The position numbers were made by a program, and so were the translations under genes. The notes beneath the pieces are model-generated. The model was not told the DNA's origin, made no database searches, and saw nothing but the letters and a program-made list of their open reading frames with translations. From positions 124,001-188,000 of the forward strand of contig NZ_NPOA01000004.1 in NCBI RefSeq assembly GCF_002287375.1: a DNA stretch of 64,000 nucleotides. Direction: 5' to 3'. Below are positions 39,606 through 47,844 of this stretch, one piece after another. How positions within the stretch are numbered: position 1 is the first letter of the stretch; each line of letters begins with the position of its first letter. The stretch is from Virgibacillus profundi. GTDB lineage: Bacteria; Bacillota; Bacilli; Bacillales; Amphibacillaceae.

Positions 39606-39925
39606 ACCGATGCCCTAACGAAATTGGAACATACAAAGGCTGTATATACCTTGAGTTCCCTAAACACATGTTGAAAGAATACGATGGATTCTATGAAACC
39701 GTATTTGGATGTGATGTTGATTACTGTATTGCTGGTGAGATTCAGGATTTGTGGGATCAAGGTGTTACAACATATGGCTCTTGTTGTGGTCATGGGATCA
39801 ATGAAGGAATGATAAATGTGGATGAGAAAGATGTATCTAAGATGTATAAACTGGGTTATAAATTGTTTCCATCTCAAAAAGGGATGTATCCATATACTTT
39901 TATTCCGAAGTCTCGACATAAGTAA
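39602..39925 (+). CDS. CCGHG-motif protein, 107 aa
   Basis: The motif VDYCIAGEIQDLWDQG followed by GSCCGHG is shared with the gene at 32464. The cysteines and histidine probably bind zinc or another metal. It starts with ATG 39602 inside the stop of the zinc-finger gene. The family is not named by me; the two paralogues show it is maintained in this phage. Confidence 0.73.
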   Translation: MNRCPNEIGTYKGCIYLEFPKHMLKEYDGFYETVFGCDVDYCIAGEIQDLWDQGVTTYGSCCGHGINEGMINVDEKDVSKMYKLGYKLFPSQKGMYPYTFIPKSRHK

Positions 39926-39940
39926 GGTGGTGAATACGCA

Positions 39941-40210
39941 GTGTTAAAAATATTTGAAACCAAAAATAAGAAAGAACATGATAATGTGATGGAACATCTA
40001 AATAATTGGGCATCTCAAATGTATAGTAGTGAATATGATAGATGTATGAAAGTAGCTAAATCACGCAATGAAAATGTTGTTGCTATTTTTGATGATTGGT
40101 GGCATGGTAAGCGTGTGTATACTGATGAGTATAGATTAAAATATTCTAAAGATGATTATGATAATGCAAGTGGTATTATATTAGAAACTGTTTCTAATGG
40201 ATTTGGGTAA
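39941..40210 (+). CDS. Hypothetical protein, 89 aa (GTG start)
   Basis: GTG 39941 follows AAGGTGGTG. The product is basic in its centre and has an FDDWWHGKRVYTDEYRLKY segment. Unrecognised. Confidence 0.63.
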   Translation: MLKIFETKNKKEHDNVMEHLNNWASQMYSSEYDRCMKVAKSRNENVVAIFDDWWHGKRVYTDEYRLKYSKDDYDNASGIILETVSNGFG

Positions 40211-40229
40211 CAAATGGAGATGATTATAG

Positions 40230-40748
40230 ATGGATGTAGAATGGAAGATGAATGGTGAGATTGTGATTAAGCTTAGAGAAGATGATTTGTTGGATGAAGA
40301 TAAGAGACAGAAGATAGCTGAGTTTATATCGGAGCAGTTAGGGTTTCAGGTATGCGATGTTAAACAAACAGTAGAAAGGAGAATAAATATGGGAGATTGG
40401 CTAACTACTGGGCAAATGATTGATAAGTTAAAGGTTGGTGAGAGAGCAGATTCTGTTAAAAAGTTTACAGGTTATAATGTCACAAAAACAAATCGAGGAA
40501 TAGTTTTTGGTGATGGTGAGCCTTTATTTATGAATAGTGTGGCATTAGATATTAAGTGGAAAATCACTCCAGTGTATGTGACTTTTGAAGAGGCGATGAA
40601 AGCATTGAAAGAAGGTAAAGAAAAAGTTTTCTTTCATGATGGAGAATGGAAAGCACACGTAGTTTATGATGAGTGGATTGAAAATAGTTATGTCAGTGGA
40701 TATACATTTGAACAGCTATTAACAGGAAATTGGACTGTTGAAGACTGA
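40230..40748 (+). CDS. Hypothetical protein, 172 aa, with internal start at 40389
   Basis: The C-terminal region (TFEEAMKALKEGKEKVFFHDGEW) resembles the gene at 46105 (EEALKALKKGKRVQFHW), so both carry the same small domain. An internal AAAGGAGA (40375-40382) lies 7 bases before an in-frame ATG at 40389 (MGDWLTTGQMIDKL), so a second product of 119 residues may be made, or two ancestral genes have fused. The N-terminal 53 residues are acidic. Confidence 0.68.
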   Translation: MDVEWKMNGEIVIKLREDDLLDEDKRQKIAEFISEQLGFQVCDVKQTVERRINMGDWLTTGQMIDKLKVGERADSVKKFTGYNVTKTNRGIVFGDGEPLFMNSVALDIKWKITPVYVTFEEAMKALKEGKEKVFFHDGEWKAHVVYDEWIENSYVSGYTFEQLLTGNWTVED

Positions 40749-40783
40749 ATGAATTTCAATTTACACATGGAAGGTGATAGTCA

Positions 40784-41290
40784 ATCATAGACTTAATAGA
40801 TGCAGTTACATATGCACTGAAAGAAACAAAATGGAGTTTGCCAAATATAAATAAAAATACAGAGGAGAGAGTGAATATGAGTAAAATTACACCTACGAAA
40901 GAAAAGTATGAGGAAGCGTGGGAGATTGTGCAGCGATACGAGGATAGACAAAAGGATTTAGCAAAGTTGAACAAGGATTTAGGATTCTGTTTGAAACAAT
41001 TTGTTCAGTTTAAATTTGATGTGAATGAGGGCAAAGGCGAGGTTACGTTTAGTGGATTGACTAAAAGTGGAGAATTGAAACTGACTAAGAGTGCAGTGAG
41101 ACATGGAGATAAGTTTGAAGATGTTATTGGGAAATTGATTTGTGTCAAACGTGCGATTGGAGAAGATGTAGAATATTTAGAAAGATATATCGAAGGCGAA
41201 CTGATTATAGGAGTGTTACATACTGATATAGTCAATGGATTGGCTTTAAGAAATCCATTGGGGAATGGAAAAACTTATTACAAAGCATAA
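40784..41290 (+). CDS. Hypothetical protein, 137-168 aa, uncertain start
   Basis: Two starts are possible. ATG 40877, with GAGGAGAG upstream, gives 137 residues (MSKITPTKEKYEEAW). The in-frame ATC 40784, behind GGAAGGTGAT, gives 168, adding IDLIDAVTYALKETKWSLP; a TAG stop lies just before it. The protein is helical, with FKFDVNEGKGEVTFSGL in the centre. Function unknown. Confidence 0.62.
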   Translation: MIDLIDAVTYALKETKWSLPNINKNTEERVNMSKITPTKEKYEEAWEIVQRYEDRQKDLAKLNKDLGFCLKQFVQFKFDVNEGKGEVTFSGLTKSGELKLTKSAVRHGDKFEDVIGKLICVKRAIGEDVEYLERYIEGELIIGVLHTDIVNGLALRNPLGNGKTYYKA

Positions 41291-41318
41291 AAATAATTAA
41301 AAGAAATTTTAAATCTGG

Positions 41319-41347
41319 TTGACTATAGGTAAATAATATTATATAAT
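41319..41347 (+). promoter_or_regulatory. Promoter B5
   Basis: TTGACT (41319-41324), 17 bp, TATAAT (41342-41347), spacer ATAGGTAAATAATATTA. It is nearly identical to B2 and B8. Confidence 0.85.
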
Positions 41348-41392
41348 GTATATAGAGTAGTTGGTTCTATTAATTTTAAGGTGGTGAGATAA

Positions 41393-41581
41393 ATGACAAA
41401 TAACGCAGAGAATGCCATTAACATTATTAAAGGTGCTACAGTATATGGTGCTTTAAATTCTTCAGAGATTGTTACTAGAGAGGATGGGAGTACAACTTAT
41501 ACTCAGAAGAATGAACATGGACATACACAAGTTGACGTATCATTTGATGGGATTGAGATCAGTATGAAGAAGTATCAATAA
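41393..41581 (+). CDS. Hypothetical protein, 62 aa
   Basis: A 62-residue protein with EIVTREDGSTTYTQKNEHG in the centre and a beta-rich ending. AAGGTGGTGAG precedes the ATG. Unrecognised. Confidence 0.66.
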   Translation: MTNNAENAINIIKGATVYGALNSSEIVTREDGSTTYTQKNEHGHTQVDVSFDGIEISMKKYQ

Positions 41582-41626
41582 ATGAACAATATTATATATA
41601 ATACGTTCGGAGAGAGGGTGAGGTAA

Positions 41627-41782
41627 ATGGAAGATAGATTAAGTAAATTGGAATCAGAGGTTGATTCGTTACACAGCGTTGTTAAGCAGCTTAGTTCAGG
41701 TTTGAGTGAAAGAATCAGTAATGTGGAAGCTGATTTAGATTCTCTTGCTGGGCAAGTGGCATTGAAAAGTGATGCGCACTGA
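41627..41782 (+). CDS. Small coiled-coil protein, 51 aa
   Basis: The whole sequence shows heptads (LSKLESEVDSLHSVVKQL), predicting a short coiled-coil oligomer. GAGGGTGAGGT lies upstream. It precedes the SSB-like gene. Function unknown. Confidence 0.65.
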   Translation: MEDRLSKLESEVDSLHSVVKQLSSGLSERISNVEADLDSLAGQVALKSDAH

Positions 41783-41878
41783 TTGATAGGAGTTTTAATG
41801 GTAAATTAATAATATATAATTGTTTTGTAGTATATAGAGCAAAAATAAAATTAGAAGAAAAAGGGAGATTGAATACAT

Positions 41879-42823
41879 ATGACAACAGAAAACAATGGTA
41901 ATACAACGATCCGTGAGGCAAAGAATATTGTGACCGTGGAAGGTTTGTTACTTGAAATGGAAAGTCGAGAAGGAACTTCGGCTGCGGGCAAGGATTTCCT
42001 TTCGGCTAAATTAACTGTAGCAACAAATGAAGAAAAAACAGAACAACATGTCATCGAATTGTTTTCAATGAAATTGAAGGCAGACGGAAATGTGAATGGT
42101 ATCTACAGTAGCTTAAAGACTGTTGTTGATGAGTATAAATCGGTAGCACAGCACGGAGATCAGGCTGATTATGTGCGAACTACAACTGGTAAAATTGCCC
42201 TGAACGACTATGTGGGTGGAGATGGACAATTAAAATCGTTTCCTCAAATTAGTGCAACATTTGTAAATCGTTTAGACGCAGGCGAGGAACCGAATTACCA
42301 TGCAGGCTTTGAAACGGAACTAGTTGTATCCAAGGTAGTTGAGGAAATTAACCAAGATGAAGAAGAGACTGGTAGAGTTAAATTAGGTGGATATATTCCA
42401 TTATATGGTGGAAAAGTAATTCCATTTGAATTTGTAGTCAATGAAGATGGATCACCTTACGTACTGGATAATTATGAAAATGGTGACACTGTTTTCGTTT
42501 ATGGAGATATTATCAACTTTAAAGAGAAGACTGTGAAGACTATTGAGTCGGCGTTTGGCGCAGATAAACAGGAAGTAAATTACAAAACGACCAGATCTTG
42601 GACTGTGAGTGGTGGTGTCGAACCATACGAAGAAGATAATGTTAATACATATAATGTAGATGCTATTAAGAAAGCGTTAGCTGAGCGAGAAGTTTACTTA
42701 GAAGGATTGAAAGAAAAAAAGAAAAAAGGTGGAGAGAAGAAGAAAGGCGGATTTGATACAAAGAGTAAGACTAAGAAGAAATCTGGGGCTGCCAGTATAG
42801 ACCAGGATTCACTACCTTTTTGA
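41879..42823 (+). CDS. SSB-like single-strand DNA-binding protein, 314 aa
   Basis: The N-terminal part reads like an OB-fold domain (VTVEGLLLEMESREG...AKLTVATNEEKTEQHVIELF). The C-terminus has a Lys/Gly-rich linker and an acidic-hydrophobic tip, DQDSLPF, analogous to the DDDIPF tip by which SSB recruits partners. It is larger than bacterial SSB, with extra central domains. It is followed by a homing-type nuclease and a Sak4-like ATPase, supporting a replication/recombination role. Confidence 0.72.
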   Translation: MTTENNGNTTIREAKNIVTVEGLLLEMESREGTSAAGKDFLSAKLTVATNEEKTEQHVIELFSMKLKADGNVNGIYSSLKTVVDEYKSVAQHGDQADYVRTTTGKIALNDYVGGDGQLKSFPQISATFVNRLDAGEEPNYHAGFETELVVSKVVEEINQDEEETGRVKLGGYIPLYGGKVIPFEFVVNEDGSPYVLDNYENGDTVFVYGDIINFKEKTVKTIESAFGADKQEVNYKTTRSWTVSGGVEPYEEDNVNTYNVDAIKKALAEREVYLEGLKEKKKKGGEKKKGGFDTKSKTKKKSGAASIDQDSLPF

Positions 42824-42952
42824 TAGCAATAATGAGGTAAATAATACATATGATATGTTTAGTTATTTAGAAGTTGATCCATGGTGGATGAATGTAATGG
42901 GGTATTAATAACCAAATAATGATATATTATATAACGGAAGGAGGTGGTTTCG

Positions 42953-44140
42953 ATCACCAACAAACAAGAAGAAAGAGAGAAAAGAATTATACAAGGAATA
43001 AAAGATGCGCAAAAACTAATCCAATGTGAAGACAGGATGCCGAGCGCTACTGAATTAAGCAATAATAACTATGAATGGTTAAGAAGCTTGATTGGGACTA
43101 ACGGTGGATTTAAAAGGTGGTCAAAAGAGCTAGAACTCCCATTAAAAGATTATAGAAAAACAGGAGCAACTGACGAAGAAATTGAACAAGAGATACGAGA
43201 TGTAATGAAAAAAGGTAATTTTAACAGAATGATGACCAAAAAAGAAATTAGAGAAGCTAGTGGAAACAACTCTCTTAATTCTAGAATTGATAGAACATAT
43301 GGCTATTCAGGTTGGGCAAAACGTCTAGGGGTTGACATGAAAACCCGAGAGGGCTATTCTGAACCAAAAGAAAAACAAGAGCTTCAGATTAAAGAAGGAA
43401 TTAAAGAGGCACAAAAAGAACTAATGATTGAAAGAATGCCCACATCTTTAGAGTTGAGAAGTGGCAGGTTTGGTCGGTTAAATTCACTCATTACGAAAAA
43501 CAAAGGTTTCCTATACTGGGCAAAAGAACTGAACCTTGAGAGGAAACAAGGAAGTCCCACCAAAAGAATGAATGATAGTGAAATCGTTAGTGCGATCAAG
43601 ATCATCCTAAGCTCTCTTAGCATAGACAGAATGCCTTCTTCTTCTGAAGTTCACCAGTCTGAGTTTGGTGGAAAACTACATAACAGCATTGTTAGAACAT
43701 ACGGCTATAGAGAATGGGCAAAGAAGTTGAGCCTAAAGTTAAAAGAATCAGAAACTCAACTTGGCAATGATTATGAGCGTATAGTCGTTGATATGTTAAG
43801 AGATAAAGGGTACGAGGTTGACAAAATGACAACTAATCACCCTTTCGACCTACTAGTTAACAAATCTATAAAAGTTGATACTAAAGTTGCTAATCCACAT
43901 ATGTTAAAAGGGAAAGACAGGGTTCACACTTTTGCAACGAACAAAAGATTTGGTTCTTGTGATTTATACATAATGGTAGCTTTGGATGAAAAAGAAGAAA
44001 TAGAGAAAGTGTTGATTATACCAAGTCACAGGCTGCAAATCGTTACACTTTGTATTGGCAGAAATAGTAAGTATGATGTGTATGACTATCGGTTTGATAT
44101 GATAGATAAGTACACCGAGTTTTTTGACTTAATTAAGTAA
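42953..44140 (+). CDS. Repeat-containing PD-(D/E)XK homing-type endonuclease, 395 aa, apparent ATC start
   Basis: Four repeats of about 45-60 residues end in W(A/S)K(E/R/K)L and mostly begin RMPS or RMPT, matching the homing-endonuclease-associated repeat, a DNA-binding module. The C-terminal domain (about residues 275-395) has FDLLVNKSIKVDTKV, a PD-(D/E)XK nuclease signature. AAGGAGGTG ends about 8 bases before ATC 42953, while GTG 42944 is inside the SD. It sits between the SSB-like and downstream replication genes and looks like a free-standing homing gene. Confidence 0.78.
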   Translation: MTNKQEEREKRIIQGIKDAQKLIQCEDRMPSATELSNNNYEWLRSLIGTNGGFKRWSKELELPLKDYRKTGATDEEIEQEIRDVMKKGNFNRMMTKKEIREASGNNSLNSRIDRTYGYSGWAKRLGVDMKTREGYSEPKEKQELQIKEGIKEAQKELMIERMPTSLELRSGRFGRLNSLITKNKGFLYWAKELNLERKQGSPTKRMNDSEIVSAIKIILSSLSIDRMPSSSEVHQSEFGGKLHNSIVRTYGYREWAKKLSLKLKESETQLGNDYERIVVDMLRDKGYEVDKMTTNHPFDLLVNKSIKVDTKVANPHMLKGKDRVHTFATNKRFGSCDLYIMVALDEKEEIEKVLIIPSHRLQIVTLCIGRNSKYDVYDYRFDMIDKYTEFFDLIK

Positions 44141-44179
44141 TACATATGAATAAACAATAATATAACAGGGGATTTTTGA

Positions 44180-44611
44180 TTGGCTAAAATTTTAGGATTA
44201 AAACATAAATATTCGGACATGTATGAGTCAATTTACTATTATAATGATGCTCTACTATCAGACGGAATAGTGTTTAAAGAAGAAAATACCGATTATGAAG
44301 ATAGGAATGGCAACCTACAGATTAGAGCAGAGCTTAATATAAAAGTTATTGACGAGAATGACGCACAACATTTAGGAATATATTGTGGAGATATATTAGA
44401 CAAAATTCAAACACATCTAATGCTTAAAGAAATACTGGGATGGTATGAAAGTTATTCAAGAGAAGAGTTTGTAAAATTATTGCAGGAGTTTTCATCAACT
44501 TCCATGACTTCAAAATCTCAAAGTACAAAAGCACACCAAGATAATATAAGGCAGTGGGTTGAAGAAGAATTTGAGTTTGTTGAGAATGACGATCTTGGTC
44601 ACACTGACTAA
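44180..44611 (+). CDS. Hypothetical protein, 143 aa (TTG start)
   Basis: The frame starts at TTG 44180, with AGGGGAT about 8 bases upstream. The product is acidic, starting MAKILGLKHKYSDMYES, and ends in a disordered Ser/Thr/Lys stretch with an acidic tail. It lies between the homing gene and the Sak4-like gene; perhaps a replication accessory. Confidence 0.67.
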   Translation: MAKILGLKHKYSDMYESIYYYNDALLSDGIVFKEENTDYEDRNGNLQIRAELNIKVIDENDAQHLGIYCGDILDKIQTHLMLKEILGWYESYSREEFVKLLQEFSSTSMTSKSQSTKAHQDNIRQWVEEEFEFVENDDLGHTD

Positions 44612-44667
44612 AAATAATTTCAATACATTGCTAAAAAATAAAAAAGGATAAGAAGGAGAAATGTTAA

Positions 44668-45651
44668 ATGTCATTAGATATATTTGCGCCTAGTAAAAGT
44701 GTAGTTAGTAAGGGGTTATTTGGGAAGAAAATTATGGTATATGGTTTTAATGATTTAGGCAAAACTTATCAGACTTCACGGATGGAAAAACCATATTTTC
44801 TCAGTTTTGAAAAAGGCTTGTCGGCAATAGACGGTGTTCCATTTGCCAATATTAAAAAGTGGTCGGATTTCACAAAGGTGCTAAAACAGTTCGCCAGAAA
44901 CTCTGAGAAAGCAAAAGAGCTTTATCAAACCATTATCATTGACGGAACAGACATCATGGCTAAGTATTGCGAGAAGTATGTTAGTAACGCTTACGGTGTT
45001 AACCGAATTAAGGACGGAAATGAGGGGTTCGGTTTATGGAAGGAACTGGAAACGGAGTTATTCTTTGCAATTGATGAATTGATTTCACTTGATTTTACAG
45101 TTGTTTTTATCGCTCATGAAATGGTAGAGAGTAAAGACAGTGATAGAAAAGTTCCTAAAGGTGACAAGCGATTAATGCCTTTAATTCAAGACAATTGTGA
45201 CTATGTGATCTACCTAAAAGGAAATAATGTGGACGAAGACAATAATGTTATTCTTTCATCAGCTTATACTGTGCAAACTGACGAATTTTTTGCTAGAAGT
45301 CGTTTTACTCAAACACCACCATTTATAGAAGAATTCACCGCAGAGAATCTAGAAGCTGCCATTGTTGAGGGAATCGAGAAGGAAAGTAAGGTTCAAGGGT
45401 TTAGTTTAGTAAGCGAAGATGAGAAGCGAAACGTGTACAAAGAAACTAAATTAAACTACGACGAACTAATGTCTGAAATCAAACAGGTTGGAGGACAATT
45501 GGTTGAAATTGACAAGTTGGACGAAATGAATAATATCGCAGAGAAACAATTAGGTATTGGAAATAGAGTGACAGAATGTAAAAAAGGTCAAGAGGAAGTA
45601 ATGTCTGTCATCTTAGATGAAATGAAAGAGTTGCTTGAAGAAGCTGAATAG
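44668..45651 (+). CDS. Sak4-like recombination ATPase, 327 aa
   Basis: A Walker A motif, GFNDLGKT (about residues 26-33), and a Walker B-like TIIIDGTD (about 89-96) fit the phage RecA-like single-strand annealing ATPase family (AAA_24, Sak4). A FIAHEM segment (about 147-152) follows. Sak4 proteins act with an SSB in recombination-dependent replication; the SSB-like gene is two genes upstream. AAGGAGAAATG precedes the ATG. Confidence 0.78.
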   Translation: MSLDIFAPSKSVVSKGLFGKKIMVYGFNDLGKTYQTSRMEKPYFLSFEKGLSAIDGVPFANIKKWSDFTKVLKQFARNSEKAKELYQTIIIDGTDIMAKYCEKYVSNAYGVNRIKDGNEGFGLWKELETELFFAIDELISLDFTVVFIAHEMVESKDSDRKVPKGDKRLMPLIQDNCDYVIYLKGNNVDEDNNVILSSAYTVQTDEFFARSRFTQTPPFIEEFTAENLEAAIVEGIEKESKVQGFSLVSEDEKRNVYKETKLNYDELMSEIKQVGGQLVEIDKLDEMNNIAEKQLGIGNRVTECKKGQEEVMSVILDEMKELLEEAE

Positions 45652-45657
45652 TTACCA

Positions 45658-45686
45658 TTGACAATAACTAAATAATATTATATAAT
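45658..45686 (+). promoter_or_regulatory. Promoter B6
   Basis: TTGACA (45658-45663), 17 bp, TATAAT (45681-45686), spacer ATAACTAAATAATATTA. The next element downstream is a terminator, not a gene. Confidence 0.87.
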
Positions 45687-45692
45687 GTATTC

Positions 45693-45757
45693 AACAAGCA
45701 ATACATACACAACAAACAAAATAGGAGAGTATCCCACACGATCACTCTCCTATTTTC
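45693..45757 (+). ncRNA. Short promoter-to-terminator RNA
   Basis: A transcript from promoter B6 would start near 45693 and end at an intrinsic terminator at 45718-45757, giving about 65 nt with no coding capacity. The 5' half is an unstructured A/C-rich stretch. It is either a small RNA or an attenuated leader of the membrane-protein gene at 45808. Confidence 0.6.
45718..45757 (+). terminator. Intrinsic terminator
   Basis: A 13-bp perfect stem pairs AAAATAGGAGAGT-type sequence (45718-45730) with ACTCTCCTATTTT (45744-45756) across a 13-nt loop, ATCCCACACGATC, and ends in TTTTC. The stem exposes both an SD-like GGAGAG and its complement CUCUCC. It is the best intrinsic terminator in the window. 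Confidence 0.85.
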
Positions 45758-45807
45758 ATTATCATCTACACTAACACATCTGCACCAGTAAAAGGAGGCG
45801 ACACACA

Positions 45808-45999
45808 ATCAACATACAACAAGCTTTACCATACATATTAATCTACACACCACTTATCATTCTCTACCTGTTATTCCTATTCTTCCCAACATCTAAACTG
45901 GGAAGTAGCCTAGCAGCTAAACTGTATCTTCACATAGAGGATAGTAAACAAATATTATACGACAGAATGGAAGAGGAGCATAACAAAAAGGATGAATAA
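45808..45999 (+). CDS. Small membrane protein, 63 aa, apparent ATC start
   Basis: The frame from 45808 reads INIQQALPYILIYTPLIIL and continues with a membrane helix, then a charged C-terminus ending EEEHNKKDE. AAAGGAGG (45791-45798) lies 9 bases before ATC 45808. The only in-frame ATG comes 54 codons later (residue 55), so ATC is the natural start. It follows the terminator of the B6 short RNA, so its expression may depend on read-through. Confidence 0.68.
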   Translation: MNIQQALPYILIYTPLIILYLLFLFFPTSKLGSSLAAKLYLHIEDSKQILYDRMEEEHNKKDE

Positions 46000-46075
46000 T
46001 ATCATATAAAATAATAGTAATATATCAGATATTCAAGCAAGTAGTCAAAAATATTGGAAATTCCGGTATGCAACT

Positions 46076-46098
46076 TTGACACAAAATGCGAAGGAGTG
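46076..46098 (+). repeat. Repeated 5'-flank element, copy 2
   Basis: TTGACACAAAATGCGAAGG and the bases that follow match the element upstream of YopX (22672-22694) at 22 of 23 positions, although the two genes are unrelated. It contains the SD for the gene at 46105. Confidence 0.65.
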
Positions 46099-46104
46099 GA
46101 AGAA

Positions 46105-46305
46105 TTGAAAGAAAATGATTTTATAACAAGAGAAGAAGCATTAAAAGCTTTAAAAAAAGGAAAAAGAGTGCAATTTCATTGGAAAGATAAAGTTGCAGAA
46201 ATAAGCCCTGATACTACTCTTAACGAATTACGTTGGAACTTAATGGCTAATTTAAAACTCCTTGTAAGTGACGTTGTGAATGGTAAATATTCAATTATTA
46301 ATTAA
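46105..46305 (+). CDS. Hypothetical protein, 66 aa (TTG start)
   Basis: TTG 46105 lies 8 bases after AAGGAG. The product, with ITREEALKALKKGKRVQFHWKDK, is the same domain type as the C-terminal part of the gene at 40230. The flanking repeats (46076-46098 and 46309-46317) are those of YopX. Function unknown. Confidence 0.67.
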   Translation: MKENDFITREEALKALKKGKRVQFHWKDKVAEISPDTTLNELRWNLMANLKLLVSDVVNGKYSIIN

Positions 46306-46308
46306 TGT

Positions 46309-46317
46309 CGCATTCCG
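46309..46317 (+). repeat. Repeated 3'-flank element, copy 2
   Basis: CGCATTCCG lies after the gene at 46105, as after the YopX gene. Preceded by GT, it gives TCGCATT, complementary to AATGCGA in the 5' element. Confidence 0.5.
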
Positions 46318-46397
46318 AACAAAGAATGAATTAAATAAAACACATATTTTAATTGAGCATTATAGTCAAATAATATTGTAATAAAGGAGTGAATTAG

Positions 46398-47186
46398 TTG
46401 ATTAAAGAAAACAGTGTAAACTGCTATGATGCAATTGATTTCATGAGAATGACATACGAAGAACTCGGAGACAATTCTGTTCAAATGTTCTTAGTTGATT
46501 TTCCATATACATTTAAAGGTAAAAATAGAGTAACAGCAAACAAATGGGATTTGCCTGTTGATGATAAAGAGTTCTTTGAGATTGCAACTAAGATGTTGGC
46601 TGATGATGGAGTTATCGCTTTGACTGCCACTAATCCATTTGCCAGCTATTTAATATCAAATCACTTAGACATGTTCAAGTATGAATGGATATGGGAGAAA
46701 GACAATGGTAGTAACTTTATGCACACGAAATATCAACCAATGAAAGTACATGAGCAAGTATTGATCTTTGGTAAAAGTGCTACTACATATACTAAAAAGG
46801 GAAACAATATGAAATATAATCCACAATTCACTGAAGGAAAACCTTATGAAGTTAAACGTAAAGGGATGACAGAAAACTTAGCTACAGGAAAAGGATATGA
46901 GCGAACTAGTGGCAAGTATGAAGGTAAACGACATCCTAGAAGTGTTCAAAAGGTAAGCTTAGAGAGAGGTTTACATCCAACTCAGAAACCTGCTGGACTA
47001 TTTGAATTTTTAATTCGTACATACACAGATGAAAATGATATTGTAATAGATTGTTGTGCAGGAAGTGGAACGACAGCTATTGCAGCAATCGATTCAAATA
47101 GACAATACATAGTGAATGACAATAGTTATGATTATGAAGTGCTAATAAATGATCGTATTGAAAAACATGTAAGCAAACCACGATGA
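46398..47186 (+). CDS. DNA methyltransferase, beta-type, 262 aa (TTG start)
   Basis: The catalytic motif IV is DFPYTF (about residues 34-39, a variant of DPPY) and the SAM-binding motif I, CCAGSGTTAIAA, lies near residues 220-231. This motif IV-before-I order is that of beta-class N4-cytosine or N6-adenine methyltransferases. TTG 46398 follows AAAGGAGTG by about 8 bases. It probably modifies phage DNA to evade restriction; no restriction gene is nearby. Confidence 0.85.
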   Translation: MIKENSVNCYDAIDFMRMTYEELGDNSVQMFLVDFPYTFKGKNRVTANKWDLPVDDKEFFEIATKMLADDGVIALTATNPFASYLISNHLDMFKYEWIWEKDNGSNFMHTKYQPMKVHEQVLIFGKSATTYTKKGNNMKYNPQFTEGKPYEVKRKGMTENLATGKGYERTSGKYEGKRHPRSVQKVSLERGLHPTQKPAGLFEFLIRTYTDENDIVIDCCAGSGTTAIAAIDSNRQYIVNDNSYDYEVLINDRIEKHVSKPR

Positions 47187-47221
47187 TTGTATAATACTAT
47201 AAATTAAAGGAGGCACACAAA

Positions 47222-47551
47222 ATGGAAATACTAACACAAACAGAACACACATTTCAATTTTATTTCATCATATTATTATCAATACTCTCTATTCTATTTC
47301 TTCTATTCTTAGGAATAGGCACACTAGTTGAGATGATATCAAAAAGAAAATTTACTCCTTTAGGCATCTTTGGAGTAACATTCGCATTGTGTTTAACAGC
47401 AATAATAGTATTTGGTGTAGTCATGCACATAGATCGTGGTGCAGAAGTTACATACAAAGCTACAGTGGATGATTTTAACGAAGTCTATGAGAGTGGATAT
47501 AAGGTTATAGGTCAAGAAGATAAGATTTACTTGTTGAAGAAAATAGATTGA
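47222..47551 (+). CDS. Two-pass membrane protein, 109 aa
   Basis: Two hydrophobic segments (about residues 13-36 and 50-71) are followed by about 35 soluble residues. The SD AAAGGAGG is present. It starts 36 bp after the methyltransferase. Function unknown. Confidence 0.7.
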   Translation: MEILTQTEHTFQFYFIILLSILSILFLLFLGIGTLVEMISKRKFTPLGIFGVTFALCLTAIIVFGVVMHIDRGAEVTYKATVDDFNEVYESGYKVIGQEDKIYLLKKID

Positions 47552-47565
47552 AAGGAGGAAGTTAA

Positions 47566-47817
47566 GTGAAAGCAATATTAAAACATAGTTTTTCAGCAAT
47601 ATTTATCTATGGTGGCAATCATTTGCCATCTGGATTACCTGATAGTCTCGATGAAGTAGATTCTCAAGACATTTATGAGTTTAAAAAGGGTGATGAGGTA
47701 GATGTAATCAAGGTTGTAAATAATCCTATTTATGATAGCGGCAAAGGATATGTAATTATGAATCAACGGAGTGAAACGGTTACTGTAGATGAGTTGTTCT
47801 TGGAGATCAATCAATAA
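47566..47817 (+). CDS. Hypothetical protein, 83 aa (GTG start)
   Basis: GTG 47566 follows AAAGGAGGAAG. The product is a small acidic, probably beta-rich domain (FKKGDEVDVIKVVNNPIY). It lies just upstream of the Tad1-like gene in the same operon. Confidence 0.66.
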   Translation: MKAILKHSFSAIFIYGGNHLPSGLPDSLDEVDSQDIYEFKKGDEVDVIKVVNNPIYDSGKGYVIMNQRSETVTVDELFLEINQ

Positions 47818-47844
47818 ATTATAGTTTAAACAGGAGGATTTCAA

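Noticed and set aside
42855-42908. 17-codon frame MFSYLEVDPWWMNVMGY after the SSB-like gene
   Set aside because: The SD is poorly spaced and no homologue is known; it could be an ending of the SSB-like gene in another frame, but evidence is too weak.
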